A DNA stretch of 64,000 nucleotides, from contig NZ_NEVS01000004.1 in the NCBI RefSeq assembly GCF_002261215.1, forward strand, positions 2,170,001 to 2,234,000, given 5' to 3'. The notes under the pieces were generated by a model. The model had not been told where the DNA came from. It saw only the letters and a program-made list of their open reading frames with translations, and did not search any database. Shown piece by piece: positions 20,708-29,155 of the stretch (its first letter is position 1; every line of letters starts with the position of its first letter). A program made the translations under genes and the position numbers. Origin of the DNA: Bordetella genomosp. 11. Lineage in GTDB: Bacteria > Pseudomonadota > Gammaproteobacteria > Burkholderiales > Burkholderiaceae_B.

Positions 20708-20729
20708 GCAACCCCGCCGGCGGGGTTGC
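20708..20729. repeat. Perfect 22-bp palindrome
   Basis: GCAACCCCGCC followed directly by its reverse complement GGCGGGGTTGC, with GC-rich flanks that extend the pairing imperfectly. It is 130 bases before msrB and far from any stop codon, so it is unlikely to be a simple terminator; an operator or cruciform site is possible. Confidence 0.6.
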
Positions 20730-20801
20730 GGCGCTTGCGCCTCTTATACTTGGTCCCGGCCGACGCCGTCCGCTGCCATGGACACCGCTGCATGGCATAC
20801 C

Positions 20802-20831
20802 TTGAATACGGCGCGAATCGCCCCATTTAAT
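20802..20831 (+). promoter_or_regulatory. Putative sigma-70 promoter of msrBA
   Basis: TTGAAT at 20802-20807 and TTTAAT at 20826-20831, spacer 18, about 30 bases before the msrB ATG, which also has AAGGAG upstream. A plausible housekeeping promoter by eye. Confidence 0.45.
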
Positions 20832-20860
20832 CGACCTTCCCTGTTTCCAAGGAGCGAACC

Positions 20861-21310
20861 ATGCCCGACTATCGCAAAGATCCGGAAGCCATCTCCCGGC
20901 TCACACCCGAGCAATATCGGGTTACCCAGGAAAGCGCCACCGAACGGCCGGGCACAGGCGAATACCTGGACAACAAGGAACCGGGCATCTACGTCGATAT
21001 CGTCTCCGGCGAACCGCTGTTCGCGTCGTCGGACAAATACGAATCCGGTTGCGGCTGGCCCAGTTTCACCAAGCCCATCGAACCGGCCAACATCAACGAA
21101 TTGCGCGACACCACGCATGGGATGATCCGGACCGAAGTCCGTTCCACCCATGGCGACAGCCACCTCGGCCACGTATTCCCGGACGGGCCGCGCGACCGCG
21201 GCGGCTTGCGCTACTGCATCAATTCGGCATCGCTGCGCTTCATTCCCCGAGAGCGGATGGAAGCGGAAGGCTATGGCGCCTATCTCGATCAAGTGGAGGA
21301 CATTCGATGA
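20861..21310 (+). CDS. msrB: Peptide-methionine (R)-S-oxide reductase MsrB
   Basis: Repairs oxidised methionine (R form) in proteins; 149 residues. The catalytic cysteine is in [11 protein letters not shown] and the likely recycling cysteine in [11 protein letters not shown]. The two CxxC pairs that bind structural zinc in many MsrB proteins are absent (for instance [11 protein letters not shown] without Cys), so this is the zinc-free type. No signal peptide, hence cytoplasmic. AAGGAG precedes the ATG. Its stop overlaps the msrA start as ATGA. Confidence 0.95.
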   Translation: MPDYRKDPEAISRLTPEQYRVTQESATERPGTGEYLDNKEPGIYVDIVSGEPLFASSDKYESGCGWPSFTKPIEPANINELRDTTHGMIRTEVRSTHGDSHLGHVFPDGPRDRGGLRYCINSASLRFIPRERMEAEGYGAYLDQVEDIR

Positions 21311-21825
21311 ACCACGAACGCGCAGTACTCGCTGGGGGTTGCTTCTGGGGGATGCAGGATCTCATCCGCCGCTTCGACGGCGTGATTTCCACCCGGGTCG
21401 GATACACCGGCGGCGATGTGCCGAACGCCACCTACCGCAATCACGGCACGCATGCCGAGGCGATCGAGATCGTCTTCGATCCGGAAAAGACCAGCTATCG
21501 GCAGCTGCTGGAATTCTTTTTCCAGATCCACGATCCCACCACGCGCAACCGCCAGGGCAACGACGTCGGCACGAGCTATCGTTCGGCGATCTACTACACC
21601 AATGCCGAACAGAAGCGCATCGCCGAAGACACGATCGCGGACGTCGACGCATCGGGGCTGTGGCCCGGCAAAGTGGTGACGGAATTGGCCGAGGCCGGCC
21701 CGTTCTGGGAAGCCGAGCCGGAACACCAGGACTATCTGGAACGGATACCGAACGGCTATACCTGTCATTTCGTGCGGCCGAACTGGAAGCTGCCCCGGCG
21801 CCCGCAAGCCGCCAACGCCGGCTGA
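21307..21825 (+). CDS. msrA: Peptide-methionine (S)-S-oxide reductase MsrA
   Basis: Repairs the S form of methionine sulfoxide; 172 residues. The active-site motif GGCFWG is at residues 10-15 and the recognition loop YTGG follows. The overlap ATGA with msrB fixes the start and implies coupled translation, so both stereoisomers are handled by one transcript. A C-terminal recycling cysteine is not evident beyond Cys160 (YTCHF). It ends just before a shared terminator hairpin. Confidence 0.95.
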   Translation: MNHERAVLAGGCFWGMQDLIRRFDGVISTRVGYTGGDVPNATYRNHGTHAEAIEIVFDPEKTSYRQLLEFFFQIHDPTTRNRQGNDVGTSYRSAIYYTNAEQKRIAEDTIADVDASGLWPGKVVTELAEAGPFWEAEPEHQDYLERIPNGYTCHFVRPNWKLPRRPQAANAG

Positions 21826-21833
21826 CGCGGCGC

Positions 21834-21858
21834 CCAGCCCGGCTTAGTGCCGGGCTGG
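21834..21858. terminator. Bidirectional terminator, msrA / nimT-like
   Basis: CCAGCCCGGC-TTAGT-GCCGGGCTGG: a perfect 10 bp stem whose 5-base loop contains the stop codon of the convergent exporter gene. Serves both genes. Confidence 0.65.
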
Positions 21859-23049
21859 CGCGAGACTGGCCGGCATTTGGCGCGCGCGGCCGGCCAGCGC
21901 CCCGAACACCGCCATCACCATGGCCAGCACCACGCCGCCGATCATCACCGTATGCCAGTTGCCGGCCACGTCATGCGCCTTGCCGGCCAGCGTGGGACCG
22001 CAGGCGGCCAGCAGGTAGCCTATCCCCTGGGCCATGCCCGACAATCCGGCGGCCTGCTGCACGCTGGCCACGCGCAGGCTCATGAACATCAGCGACAGGA
22101 TGATCGCGCTGCCGGAACCGGCGCCGAACAGAGCCGCCCACACCGTCGACCAGCCCGGCGCGTACATGAATCCCAGCAACGAGACGCCAATGACCAGGGC
22201 CATCGCGGCGGAAATCCATACTTGGTTCTTCATGCGGCTGACGACCGCGCCCAGCACCAGGCCGGGCAAGGCGCACGAGAGCTGCATCAGGCCGTGCATC
22301 GAGCCCGCCTCGGCGGCGGTAAAGCCCTGTTCCGTCAGGATGACCGGCAGCCATCCCGCCAGCACGTAATACAGCAGCGAGTTGATCCCCATGTATAGCG
22401 TCACCTGCCAGGCAATCGCCGAATGCCAGATACGCCCGCCGTGCGGCATGGCCGCGGTGCCCTTGGCCGGCGCGGTATGCGCGCCCAGCTGCGAGCGCCA
22501 TATCGCCAGCGCGAGCAGCGGCAGCACGATGAAGCCGCCCAGCGCGGTGCGCCAGCCATAGGCATCGGCAAGCGGCACCGCGATCGCCGAAGCGCCGGCA
22601 GCGACCGCGCCCATCATCAGCGCACACATGCCCGTGACCGTCGGCACCCTGGCCGGAAAATCGCGCTTGACCAGGCTGGGAACGAGTACGTTCGCAACCG
22701 CGATACCGGCACCGATCAGCGCCGTGCCCACGTACAGGGCCCACAAGGGTCCCGCCCAGCGCACCCCCATGCCGGCGACCATAAGCACCAAGGCGCCGAA
22801 CAGCGCGCGTTCCAGCCCGTAAGCGCGGGCCAGCAAGGCCGCGAACGGCGAAATAACGCCGAAGGCCACCAGGGGCAGCGTGGTCAACAGGCCGGCCTGG
22901 GCGCGTGTCAGGCCATAAGTGGCCTGGATAAGGTCCAGAACGGGAGCGACGCCCGTGACCGGCGCGCGCAGGACGCAGGCGATCAGCAGCAGACCGGCGA
23001 GAAGCAGCATCGGCCTGGCGACGGGAAGGCGTATGGTTTGCGAAGACAT
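21844..23049 (-). CDS. CynX/NimT-family MFS exporter
   Basis: Twelve-helix MFS protein of 401 residues in the CynX/NimT (YeaN) group: starts with RPMLLLAGLLLIACVLRAPV, the typical LRAPVTGVAPVL motif of this group. It lies divergent from an AraC-type gene, the same arrangement as E. coli nimT-nimR, where the pair gives resistance to 2-nitroimidazole. Export of a nitro-aromatic or related compound is inferred from that parallel. The stop codon sits in the loop of a shared terminator. Confidence 0.85.
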   Translation of the reverse strand: MSSQTIRLPVARPMLLLAGLLLIACVLRAPVTGVAPVLDLIQATYGLTRAQAGLLTTLPLVAFGVISPFAALLARAYGLERALFGALVLMVAGMGVRWAGPLWALYVGTALIGAGIAVANVLVPSLVKRDFPARVPTVTGMCALMMGAVAAGASAIAVPLADAYGWRTALGGFIVLPLLALAIWRSQLGAHTAPAKGTAAMPHGGRIWHSAIAWQVTLYMGINSLLYYVLAGWLPVILTEQGFTAAEAGSMHGLMQLSCALPGLVLGAVVSRMKNQVWISAAMALVIGVSLLGFMYAPGWSTVWAALFGAGSGSAIILSLMFMSLRVASVQQAAGLSGMAQGIGYLLAACGPTLAGKAHDVAGNWHTVMIGGVVLAMVMAVFGALAGRARQMPASLAPARH

Positions 23050-23111
23050 GGAATATCAACAACGGCAATGAACAAGACCCCGCTACCTTACCCTTCCCGG
23101 GTTCGCATGAA

Positions 23112-23140
23112 TTTAGATACTATGCCAACAAATCTCTAAA
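23112..23140. promoter_or_regulatory. Inverted repeat between nimT-like and nimR-like genes
   Basis: TTTAGA (23112-23117) and TCTAAA (23135-23140) are 17 bases apart in the only AT-rich part of the divergent spacer, 32 bases before the AraC-type gene. Candidate regulator site and shared promoter zone. Confidence 0.45.
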
Positions 23141-23171
23141 ATCTGCCAATCGCCACTACGGGTCCGCCCCC

Positions 23172-23954
23172 ATGCTGCTGGAAGCACTGTTCAAGGACTT
23201 CAATCTGGATGGGGCCACGGGCCCGGTGATCGGCATACGCCTGGAAACCACGGATTACGGCAGCGAAATACCCGTGCATCGGCATCGCCAGGGCCAACTG
23301 ATTCTGGCGTTGAAAGGCGGCGTAACGTGCGAAGTGGCCGGCGCCATCTGGATGGTGCCCCCGCAGTATGCCGTTTGGGTACCCGGCATGATGCCCCACA
23401 GGGTACGCGCCACCGCCAATGCGCGTATCTGCTACCTGTACGTCCAGCCCGGCGCCGGATGCCTGCCTTCCGATTGCTGCACCCTGGCGATTTCGCCGCT
23501 GGTACAAGCGCTTATCCTGGACATGGCCGGACAGCCAGCGGACTACGCGGCGGACAGTCCCACCGGCCGCAAGGCCGTCGTGCTGCTGGAAGAGCTGGCC
23601 ACCATGCCGGTGGAGCATCTGCACGTGCCCACCTCCGACGAACCGCGCATGCGCAGGATCGCGACGATGCTTTCCGATCGCCCCGCCGACCGCCGCACGC
23701 TCGCGGACTGGGCAAGGCTGGTCGCCATGAGCGAGCGATCGCTGGCCAGGCTGGTTCGCCAGGAAACCGGCATGACCTTCGGCCGCTGGCGCCAGCAACT
23801 GCACCTGATCATCGCCCTGCGCCAGTTGGCCGCCGGCCAGACCGTCCAGCGGGTGGCCGAACAGTTGGGTTATGAGTCGGTGACGGCGTTTATCACCATG
23901 TTCAAGAAAGCCGTGGGCAAACCGCCGGCGAAATACTTCGCGTCCATCGGCTGA
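23172..23954 (+). CDS. AraC-family regulator, NimR-like
   Basis: 260-residue regulator with an N-terminal cupin sensor (VHRHRQGQLILALKGGVTCE, then GMMPHRV) and a C-terminal double HTH (LADWARLVAMSERSLARLVR and VAEQLGYESVTAFITMFKKA). The size and the cupin-AraC layout match E. coli NimR, and it is divergent from a NimT-like exporter. Likely represses or activates the exporter in answer to its substrate. Family assignment is firm; the NimR name rests on the gene pair. Confidence 0.88.
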   Translation: MLLEALFKDFNLDGATGPVIGIRLETTDYGSEIPVHRHRQGQLILALKGGVTCEVAGAIWMVPPQYAVWVPGMMPHRVRATANARICYLYVQPGAGCLPSDCCTLAISPLVQALILDMAGQPADYAADSPTGRKAVVLLEELATMPVEHLHVPTSDEPRMRRIATMLSDRPADRRTLADWARLVAMSERSLARLVRQETGMTFGRWRQQLHLIIALRQLAAGQTVQRVAEQLGYESVTAFITMFKKAVGKPPAKYFASIG

Positions 23955-24042
23955 ATCGGTCGCCGCGGCGGCGCCCGCCTCGTTCCCGGAAAGCGCCCAT
24001 ACGGCACACCGACGCGCCCCACGCCCTTTGGCCGCACATGCA

Positions 24043-24945
24043 TCAGGAGCCCGCATCCATGTGGCCGCGGGCGACTTCGGCGAATACGGCGGCGAACCGG
24101 TCCACCAGGGACGATGCCGGTCGCCCGGCGCGCGTAATGCAGTAGTAGTCCAGCGTGACACCCGGCGTTACCGGGACGAAGCGCACGCGCCAGCGCGAAC
24201 CCGCCAGCGCCGCGAACGAGGGCAGGACGGCCTGCCCCAGGCCGGCCTCTACCAGCGCCATCGCCGTTTCCAGGTGCGTTACCGTGCGCCCGCTCGCGCC
24301 GTCGCCAGGGACGGTCCGCAGCTTCCGATCGACCAGTTCCTGGATCGGATTGCCGCGCGGCAGCGAAACCAGGCCATGCCTGGGAATATCGTCCCAGGCG
24401 ATCGGGGCCGCGGAACGCCGCATCCCGGGCGCCACGGCAAGCATGGGATGCCATTGGAACAGCGCCCGTCTCCGGATGCCGGACACACGATTGAAGAAAG
24501 CGCCGAAGCCCGCATCGAGTTCGCCGCTTTCCACCTGGCCTTGTATCAGGGCACGATCCAGGTCGGCCACGTCGATATCGGCTTGCGGCGCCTCGCGCCG
24601 CAAGCGCCGCAGTACTTCCGGAATCACGCTGCAGGCGATCAGCGGCGTGACGCCGATGCGGGCACGGTACCGGCCGGGCCGTTCCAGGCTGGCCATCTCG
24701 GCGGCAGCCGCGTCCAGATCGCGCAGGGTGCGCTCGACAATCGGGATGAACTGCCGGCCAGCCGGCGTCAGGCGGACGGTGCGCGTCGTCCGTTCGAACA
24801 GGCGGCAGTTCAGTTGATCCTCCAGCTCGCGCACCATGGCGCTCAAGCCGGACTGGGTAATGTGCAAGTGCTCCGCGGCTTTGGTGAAACTGGCGTGGCG
24901 GGCCACGGCCACGAAGGCATGCAACTGGCGCAAAGAGAAGTTCAT
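24043..24945 (-). CDS. LysR-family regulator of the FAD monooxygenase
   Basis: 300-residue LysR protein starting MNFSLRQLHAFVAVARHASF with HTH ITQSGLSAMVRELEDQL and a full effector domain. It is divergent from the FAD monooxygenase at 25074, and the gap carries a near-ideal LysR box (TTAACAA-N7-TTGTTAA), so it most likely controls that gene. The inducer would be the aromatic substrate; not identifiable from sequence. Confidence 0.93.
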   Translation of the reverse strand: MNFSLRQLHAFVAVARHASFTKAAEHLHITQSGLSAMVRELEDQLNCRLFERTTRTVRLTPAGRQFIPIVERTLRDLDAAAAEMASLERPGRYRARIGVTPLIACSVIPEVLRRLRREAPQADIDVADLDRALIQGQVESGELDAGFGAFFNRVSGIRRRALFQWHPMLAVAPGMRRSAAPIAWDDIPRHGLVSLPRGNPIQELVDRKLRTVPGDGASGRTVTHLETAMALVEAGLGQAVLPSFAALAGSRWRVRFVPVTPGVTLDYYCITRAGRPASSLVDRFAAVFAEVARGHMDAGS

Positions 24946-24973
24946 CGGATCGGCCGAAGTGCCGCGAAGGCGA

Positions 24974-24994
24974 TTAACAAATTTTAGTTGTTAA
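24974..24994. promoter_or_regulatory. LysR operator palindrome
   Basis: TTAACAA-N7-TTGTTAA, 21 bases with perfect 7 bp arms and the T-N11-A core of LysR sites. It is 28 bases from the LysR start and 80 from the monooxygenase start. Confidence 0.65.
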
Positions 24995-25073
24995 CTGAAC
25001 GAATAAAGCAGATTCACTTCTGAGACCCGTTTTGCTGAAATACCGCCTGTGCAACCCGGACAAGGAATTCCCC

Positions 25074-26300
25074 ATGCAAAGCGATAGTGCAAGCCATCCC
25101 GATATCCTGATCGCCGGGGCGGGCCTGGGCGGATTGACGGCGGCCCTGGCACTGCTGCGCCGTGGATTCAAGGTGCGCGTGCTGGAACAGGCCGCGCAGC
25201 TGCGCGAGCTGGGCGCCGGTATCCAGCTCAGCGCCAACGCCAATCGTGTGCTGTTCCAGCTTGGGTTGGCGCAAGCGCTGGGCAGCGTGGCCAGTACCGC
25301 CGCGGGCAAGCGGATACGGCTATGGAACAGCGGACAGACCTGGCCGCTGTTCGACCTGGGAGCGGAATCGATCTCCCGCTACGGTTATCCTTATCTCACG
25401 GTCTATCGCGCCGATCTGCACGCGGCCCTGGTCGACGCCGTTCGCTCGCTGGACCCGAATGCCATCGAACTGAACGCACGCGTCGAATCGGTGCGGCAGG
25501 ACGGCAATGCGGTGACCGCCACGCTGGCCGGCGGCGAGACCCGCCGGGGCAATGTCCTGGTGGGCGCGGACGGCGTGCATTCGCGCATCCGCGCGCAACT
25601 CTTCGGTGCCGACGACGCGGTATTTTCCGGGACGCTGGCCTGGCGCGGCGTTATCCCCGCCAACAGGCTGCCGGCGCATCTGCGCGAACCTTATGCGGTG
25701 AACTGGGTGGGGCCGGGAGCCCACGTCATCCACTATCCGCTGCGGCGCGGCGAACTCGTCAATTTCGTCGGCATCCTGGAACGCGACGACTGGCAGGTGG
25801 AGTCCTGGACCCAACAGGGTTCCGTCGAGGAATGCCTGGCCGACTTCGCGCGCTGGCATGACGATGTCCATACCCTGATTCGCGCGCTGGACCAGCCCTT
25901 CAAATGGGCGCTGATGCTGCGCGAACCGCTGCCCGTCTGGCGCCAGGGCCGTATCGCGCTCCTGGGAGACGCCTGCCATCCCACCCTGCCCATGCTCGCA
26001 TCCGGGGCCGCGATGGCCATCGAGGACGGGTACATCCTGGCACGCTGCCTGGCCGAAATTCCGGGCGACCCCGCCCTGGCGCTGGCCCGCTATGAAGATC
26101 TGCGCAAGGAACGGACGGCCCGTGTCGTGCGCGGCTCGGCCGAGAACGCCCGCCGCTTCCACAATCCCGCGCTTGCCCATGCCGAGGGCGCCGCCGCCTA
26201 CGTCGAACGCGAGTGGAACGAGCAGCGGGTGCGCGAACGGTACGAATGGTTGTTCACCTACGACGTCGACACGGTCGCCGTGCGCGAGCCGGCCCGCTAG
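25074..26300 (+). CDS. FAD-dependent aromatic monooxygenase (salicylate hydroxylase-like)
   Basis: Class A flavoprotein hydroxylase of 408 residues. FAD motifs in order: GAGLGGL near the N-terminus, the DG motif GADGVHSRIR, and the GD motif LGDACHPTLPMLASGAAMAI. This arrangement is shared by salicylate 1-hydroxylase, 3-hydroxybenzoate 6-hydroxylase and 6-hydroxynicotinate monooxygenase. It uses NAD(P)H and O2 to hydroxylate an aromatic acid. Start set at MQSDSASHPD because AAGGAA precedes it and the FAD motif then has the usual position; a Met 14 codons earlier is possible. No ring-cleavage gene is adjacent, so the substrate is open. Confidence 0.88.
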   Translation: MQSDSASHPDILIAGAGLGGLTAALALLRRGFKVRVLEQAAQLRELGAGIQLSANANRVLFQLGLAQALGSVASTAAGKRIRLWNSGQTWPLFDLGAESISRYGYPYLTVYRADLHAALVDAVRSLDPNAIELNARVESVRQDGNAVTATLAGGETRRGNVLVGADGVHSRIRAQLFGADDAVFSGTLAWRGVIPANRLPAHLREPYAVNWVGPGAHVIHYPLRRGELVNFVGILERDDWQVESWTQQGSVEECLADFARWHDDVHTLIRALDQPFKWALMLREPLPVWRQGRIALLGDACHPTLPMLASGAAMAIEDGYILARCLAEIPGDPALALARYEDLRKERTARVVRGSAENARRFHNPALAHAEGAAAYVEREWNEQRVRERYEWLFTYDVDTVAVREPAR

Positions 26301-26356
26301 CACCGTACCGGCTCGCGATACGCAGGCGCGGATGCCGGCGCGGGCCGGCCGGCTAC

Positions 26357-27655
26357 TCAGGCATCCTGGCGCCGGTTCGCCCAGACCAGATCGATCAGCA
26401 AAGCCAGCACCATGGACGCCGTGCCTATCGTGAAAAGCAGGGCATAGTCGCCGCCGCTGTGGTTGAAAACGAAAGACAGCGCGTAGGCGGCGACCGCCTG
26501 GAACAGCGCGAAGGCCACGGTGGCCGTGCGCCAGGCCGGATTGCGATGGGCAGGATGATGCGCCAGCAGTTCATGCACGCGGCCCAGCACCAGCGGGACC
26601 GTCCCGGTAACGAATGCCCCGACCACCACGCTGGACGCCATCAACCAGGCCATGCCCAGTCCCAGCGCGGGAATCGCCACGCCCACGGCCTGTAGCGTGA
26701 AGGCCAGCCGCAGCGCGCGGCCGAAGCCGATACGATCGGCCAGCGCGCCCGCCAGCACGGGCCCGACTGTCGCGCCGATACCGAACAGCACCCAGTACTG
26801 GGCGCCCACCTGCAAGCCCTGTCCCAGTCCGCGCGCGACGTAATCCACCAGGAAAATCATGTGCGGCACCCAACCGGCGGCGTTCAGCGCGTACTCCGCA
26901 TAAAGGGCCCGCAGCGCCGGAACGCGCGGCACCCGGTGTTGCCGCGGCCGCGGCGCCGCGGCAACGGTGGCCGAACCATGCGGATCGGCGTGCGCGGAGG
27001 CAGTCCGGGCCTGGGCGCCGCCGTCTCGGGCAGGCCCGGCCACCCGCTCGGCCTCGACGCCGTCGGGCCAACCCCGCCACGCAATGACGGTCAGGACGAG
27101 CGACAGCACGCCCAACCCCAGCCAGGTGTGCTGCAGGCTTTGGCGCAGCAGCAGCGGGACCAGGGTTCCCGAGGCCGCCACGCCGACGCCCACCCCCATG
27201 AAAATGACTCCGCCGGCCAGGCCGCGCCGCGCGGCGGGCACCAGGGGCAGGACCGTGGGCGCCGCCAGCACCATCAGCGCGCCGCCCGCCAGTCCGGAAA
27301 GAAAGCGCCACGCGAAGAACCACCCGAACGAAATGGGGAACGCACAGGCGAAAAAAGCGGCGGTTGCCAGCAGCATCATTGCCCGTAGCGTGAACGCGAT
27401 CGGCACGCGCGCCGCGATCGGCCGGCCCAGCAATGCCCCGGCCAGATAACCCGCCAGGTTGGCCGCGCCCAGGTAGGCAGCCACCGAGGCGGCGAACCAG
27501 TGCGCGCCGACGATGGCCGGCAACAGGGGCGTATAGGCGAAACGCGCCAGTCCGATACCGACCAGGCTGGCGCAAAAACCCGCCAATGTGGCCCACCGGG
27601 CCCCCACCGCGCGCATATCGGTGATTTCGCCGCCGTCCGTCATGACCCTGTCCAT
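26357..27655 (-). CDS. YbfB/YjiJ-family MFS transporter
   Basis: Membrane transporter of 432 residues with about 12 helices; the first helix region LVGIGLARFAYTPLLPAIV is the signature of the YbfB/YjiJ group. A long hydrophilic loop (about residues 198-240, rich in Ala, Arg and His) separates the two halves. Start supported by GAGGA before ATG; a second Met lies 4 codons later. It is divergent from a LysR gene that likely regulates it. Substrate unknown. Confidence 0.85.
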   Translation of the reverse strand: MDRVMTDGGEITDMRAVGARWATLAGFCASLVGIGLARFAYTPLLPAIVGAHWFAASVAAYLGAANLAGYLAGALLGRPIAARVPIAFTLRAMMLLATAAFFACAFPISFGWFFAWRFLSGLAGGALMVLAAPTVLPLVPAARRGLAGGVIFMGVGVGVAASGTLVPLLLRQSLQHTWLGLGVLSLVLTVIAWRGWPDGVEAERVAGPARDGGAQARTASAHADPHGSATVAAAPRPRQHRVPRVPALRALYAEYALNAAGWVPHMIFLVDYVARGLGQGLQVGAQYWVLFGIGATVGPVLAGALADRIGFGRALRLAFTLQAVGVAIPALGLGMAWLMASSVVVGAFVTGTVPLVLGRVHELLAHHPAHRNPAWRTATVAFALFQAVAAYALSFVFNHSGGDYALLFTIGTASMVLALLIDLVWANRRQDA

Positions 27656-27793
27656 GATGTCGTCCTCGCACGTCTGATGGTAAGAGCTTACGCGTGGGCA
27701 GGTATCTCCAGAAGCGACTTATTCAGATATAGGCTATCGATCCTGATGATATGGTGCTACGCTTTGGCAACGTATTTACACCCGGGAAATTCC

Positions 27794-28723
27794 ATGGACG
27801 TCGCCGATCTCAAAACCCTGGCCGCCGTGGCCAGGCACGGCAGCATGAACAAGGCGGCCGGCGAGCTGCACACCGTTCAATCCAACGTCACCGCGCGCAT
27901 CCGCGCGCTGGAGGACGAAATCGGCGTCCCCTTGTTTCAACGCCACGCGCGCGGGGTCACCATCACCGCGGCAGGCCAGCGCATGCTGCCTTTCGTCGGC
28001 CGCATCGCCAGGCTGCTCGCGGAAGCGCAGGCCGCGGCAAAGGACGACGGCGCCCCGGGCGGCGCGCTGGTACTCGGCGGCCTGGAAACCACCACGGCAC
28101 TCCGACTGGCCCCGTTGCTGACCGAGTTCGCCCGCGCCTATCCGGAAGTCCGTCTGACCCTGGGGACCGGCACCACGTCCGGGCTGCTGCGCGACGTCGT
28201 GGAATGCCGGCTCGACGGCGCCTTCGTCAGCGGGCCGATCGATCACCCGGAAGTCCACCAGGAAAGACTCTTTACGGAAGAGCTGGTGCTGGTCACCAGC
28301 CCCGCCATACGGTCGATCAAGGATCTGGCCAACGTCGCGGATTTGAAAACCATCGTCTTCCAGCGCGGCTGCTCGTATCGGCAGCGCCTGGAAACCTTGC
28401 TGGCCGGCATGGGCATTGTCGTTGCCCGCCCGCTGGAATTCGGGTCCCTGGATGCCATCGTCAGCTGCGCGGGCGCGGGCGTGGGCGTGACACTGCTGCC
28501 CCGGGGCGTGGTGCAATCCGCGTTCGAAGCCGGACGCGTTTCCATGCACCGGCTGCCCCGCGATCAGGCACGCGCCGAAACCCTGTTCATCCGTCGCGCG
28601 GACAGCTACGTCTCCAGCGCCTTAACGGCCTTCCTGGACATCGCACGGCGCTTTCATCGTGTGCCGGAAAAGGATCGGGCCCCCGTGCCGATCTCGACGC
28701 TGGCGCCCAGGAAGCGCGCCTAG
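27794..28723 (+). CDS. LysR-family regulator
   Basis: 309-residue LysR protein (MDVADLKTLAAVARHGSMNK, HTH with VQSNVTARIRALEDEIG). The effector domain follows at FVG...GGALVLGGLETT. It is divergent from the YbfB-type transporter with 138 bases between, holding GATA-TAGGC-TATC and other short symmetric elements. The start is the Met that gives the family's usual N-terminus; the ribosome site is weak (CGGGAAA). Likely controls the transporter. Confidence 0.92.
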   Translation: MDVADLKTLAAVARHGSMNKAAGELHTVQSNVTARIRALEDEIGVPLFQRHARGVTITAAGQRMLPFVGRIARLLAEAQAAAKDDGAPGGALVLGGLETTTALRLAPLLTEFARAYPEVRLTLGTGTTSGLLRDVVECRLDGAFVSGPIDHPEVHQERLFTEELVLVTSPAIRSIKDLANVADLKTIVFQRGCSYRQRLETLLAGMGIVVARPLEFGSLDAIVSCAGAGVGVTLLPRGVVQSAFEAGRVSMHRLPRDQARAETLFIRRADSYVSSALTAFLDIARRFHRVPEKDRAPVPISTLAPRKRA

Positions 28724-28906
28724 GACCGCCTCGACCCGCGGCCGCCACGCCCGCACGGGAAGCCCGCCATTGATTCAACGCCGGCGATCCCCGGCGCAAG
28801 ACCGTCCTGCGTGAACCCATGCCGACCGGCGGTGACTCATCCCGCCCTGCCAGCCCGGCCTCCGCCGTGAGCGGCCCTCGCTTGGTTCCCCTCTTCAGGA
28901 AGTCTC

Positions 28907-29119
28907 GTGCGTTTGAATTCGATATTGTTTTCCATGGGCCTGATTGCCCTGATACTGACCACCGCGTGCACCTGGAAGCACGCGTACGACGTCGCCCAGG
29001 GTCGGCGGCAATTCCAATGCGTTCAGATAACGGATATGCAGGACCGGCAGCGTTGCATGGAAGAAAGCACCATGAGCTACGACGCCTACGAAAACGAACG
29101 CCGCAAGCTGCGCCCCTGA
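28907..29119 (+). CDS. Small putative lipoprotein
   Basis: A 70-residue protein with GTG start and AGGAAG upstream. Residues 1-21 form a signal sequence (LFSMGLIALILTTAC); Cys21 could be lipid-modified, though the box LTTAC has Thr, not Leu or Val, at -3, so it is atypical. The mature part is polar with two more cysteines (FQCVQ and RQRCMEE) that may pair. Function unknown. The 183-base gap before it shows nothing else. Confidence 0.6.
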   Translation: MRLNSILFSMGLIALILTTACTWKHAYDVAQGRRQFQCVQITDMQDRQRCMEESTMSYDAYENERRKLRP

Positions 29120-29155
29120 TCCGGCCGTCCGGGGCCGTTCCACCCGCGGCAGACA

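Larger units (their letters stand above)
20540..20860. other. 321-base gap between divergent genes
   Basis: No coding frame is convincing here. It holds the start region of the hydrolase, a long perfect palindrome at 20708-20729, and a promoter-like pair before msrB. Confidence 0.6.

Noticed and set aside
26301..26356. GCCGGC-rich hairpin between the monooxygenase and MFS genes
   Set aside because: The arms are self-symmetric and short, so pairing is expected by chance in such GC-rich DNA.
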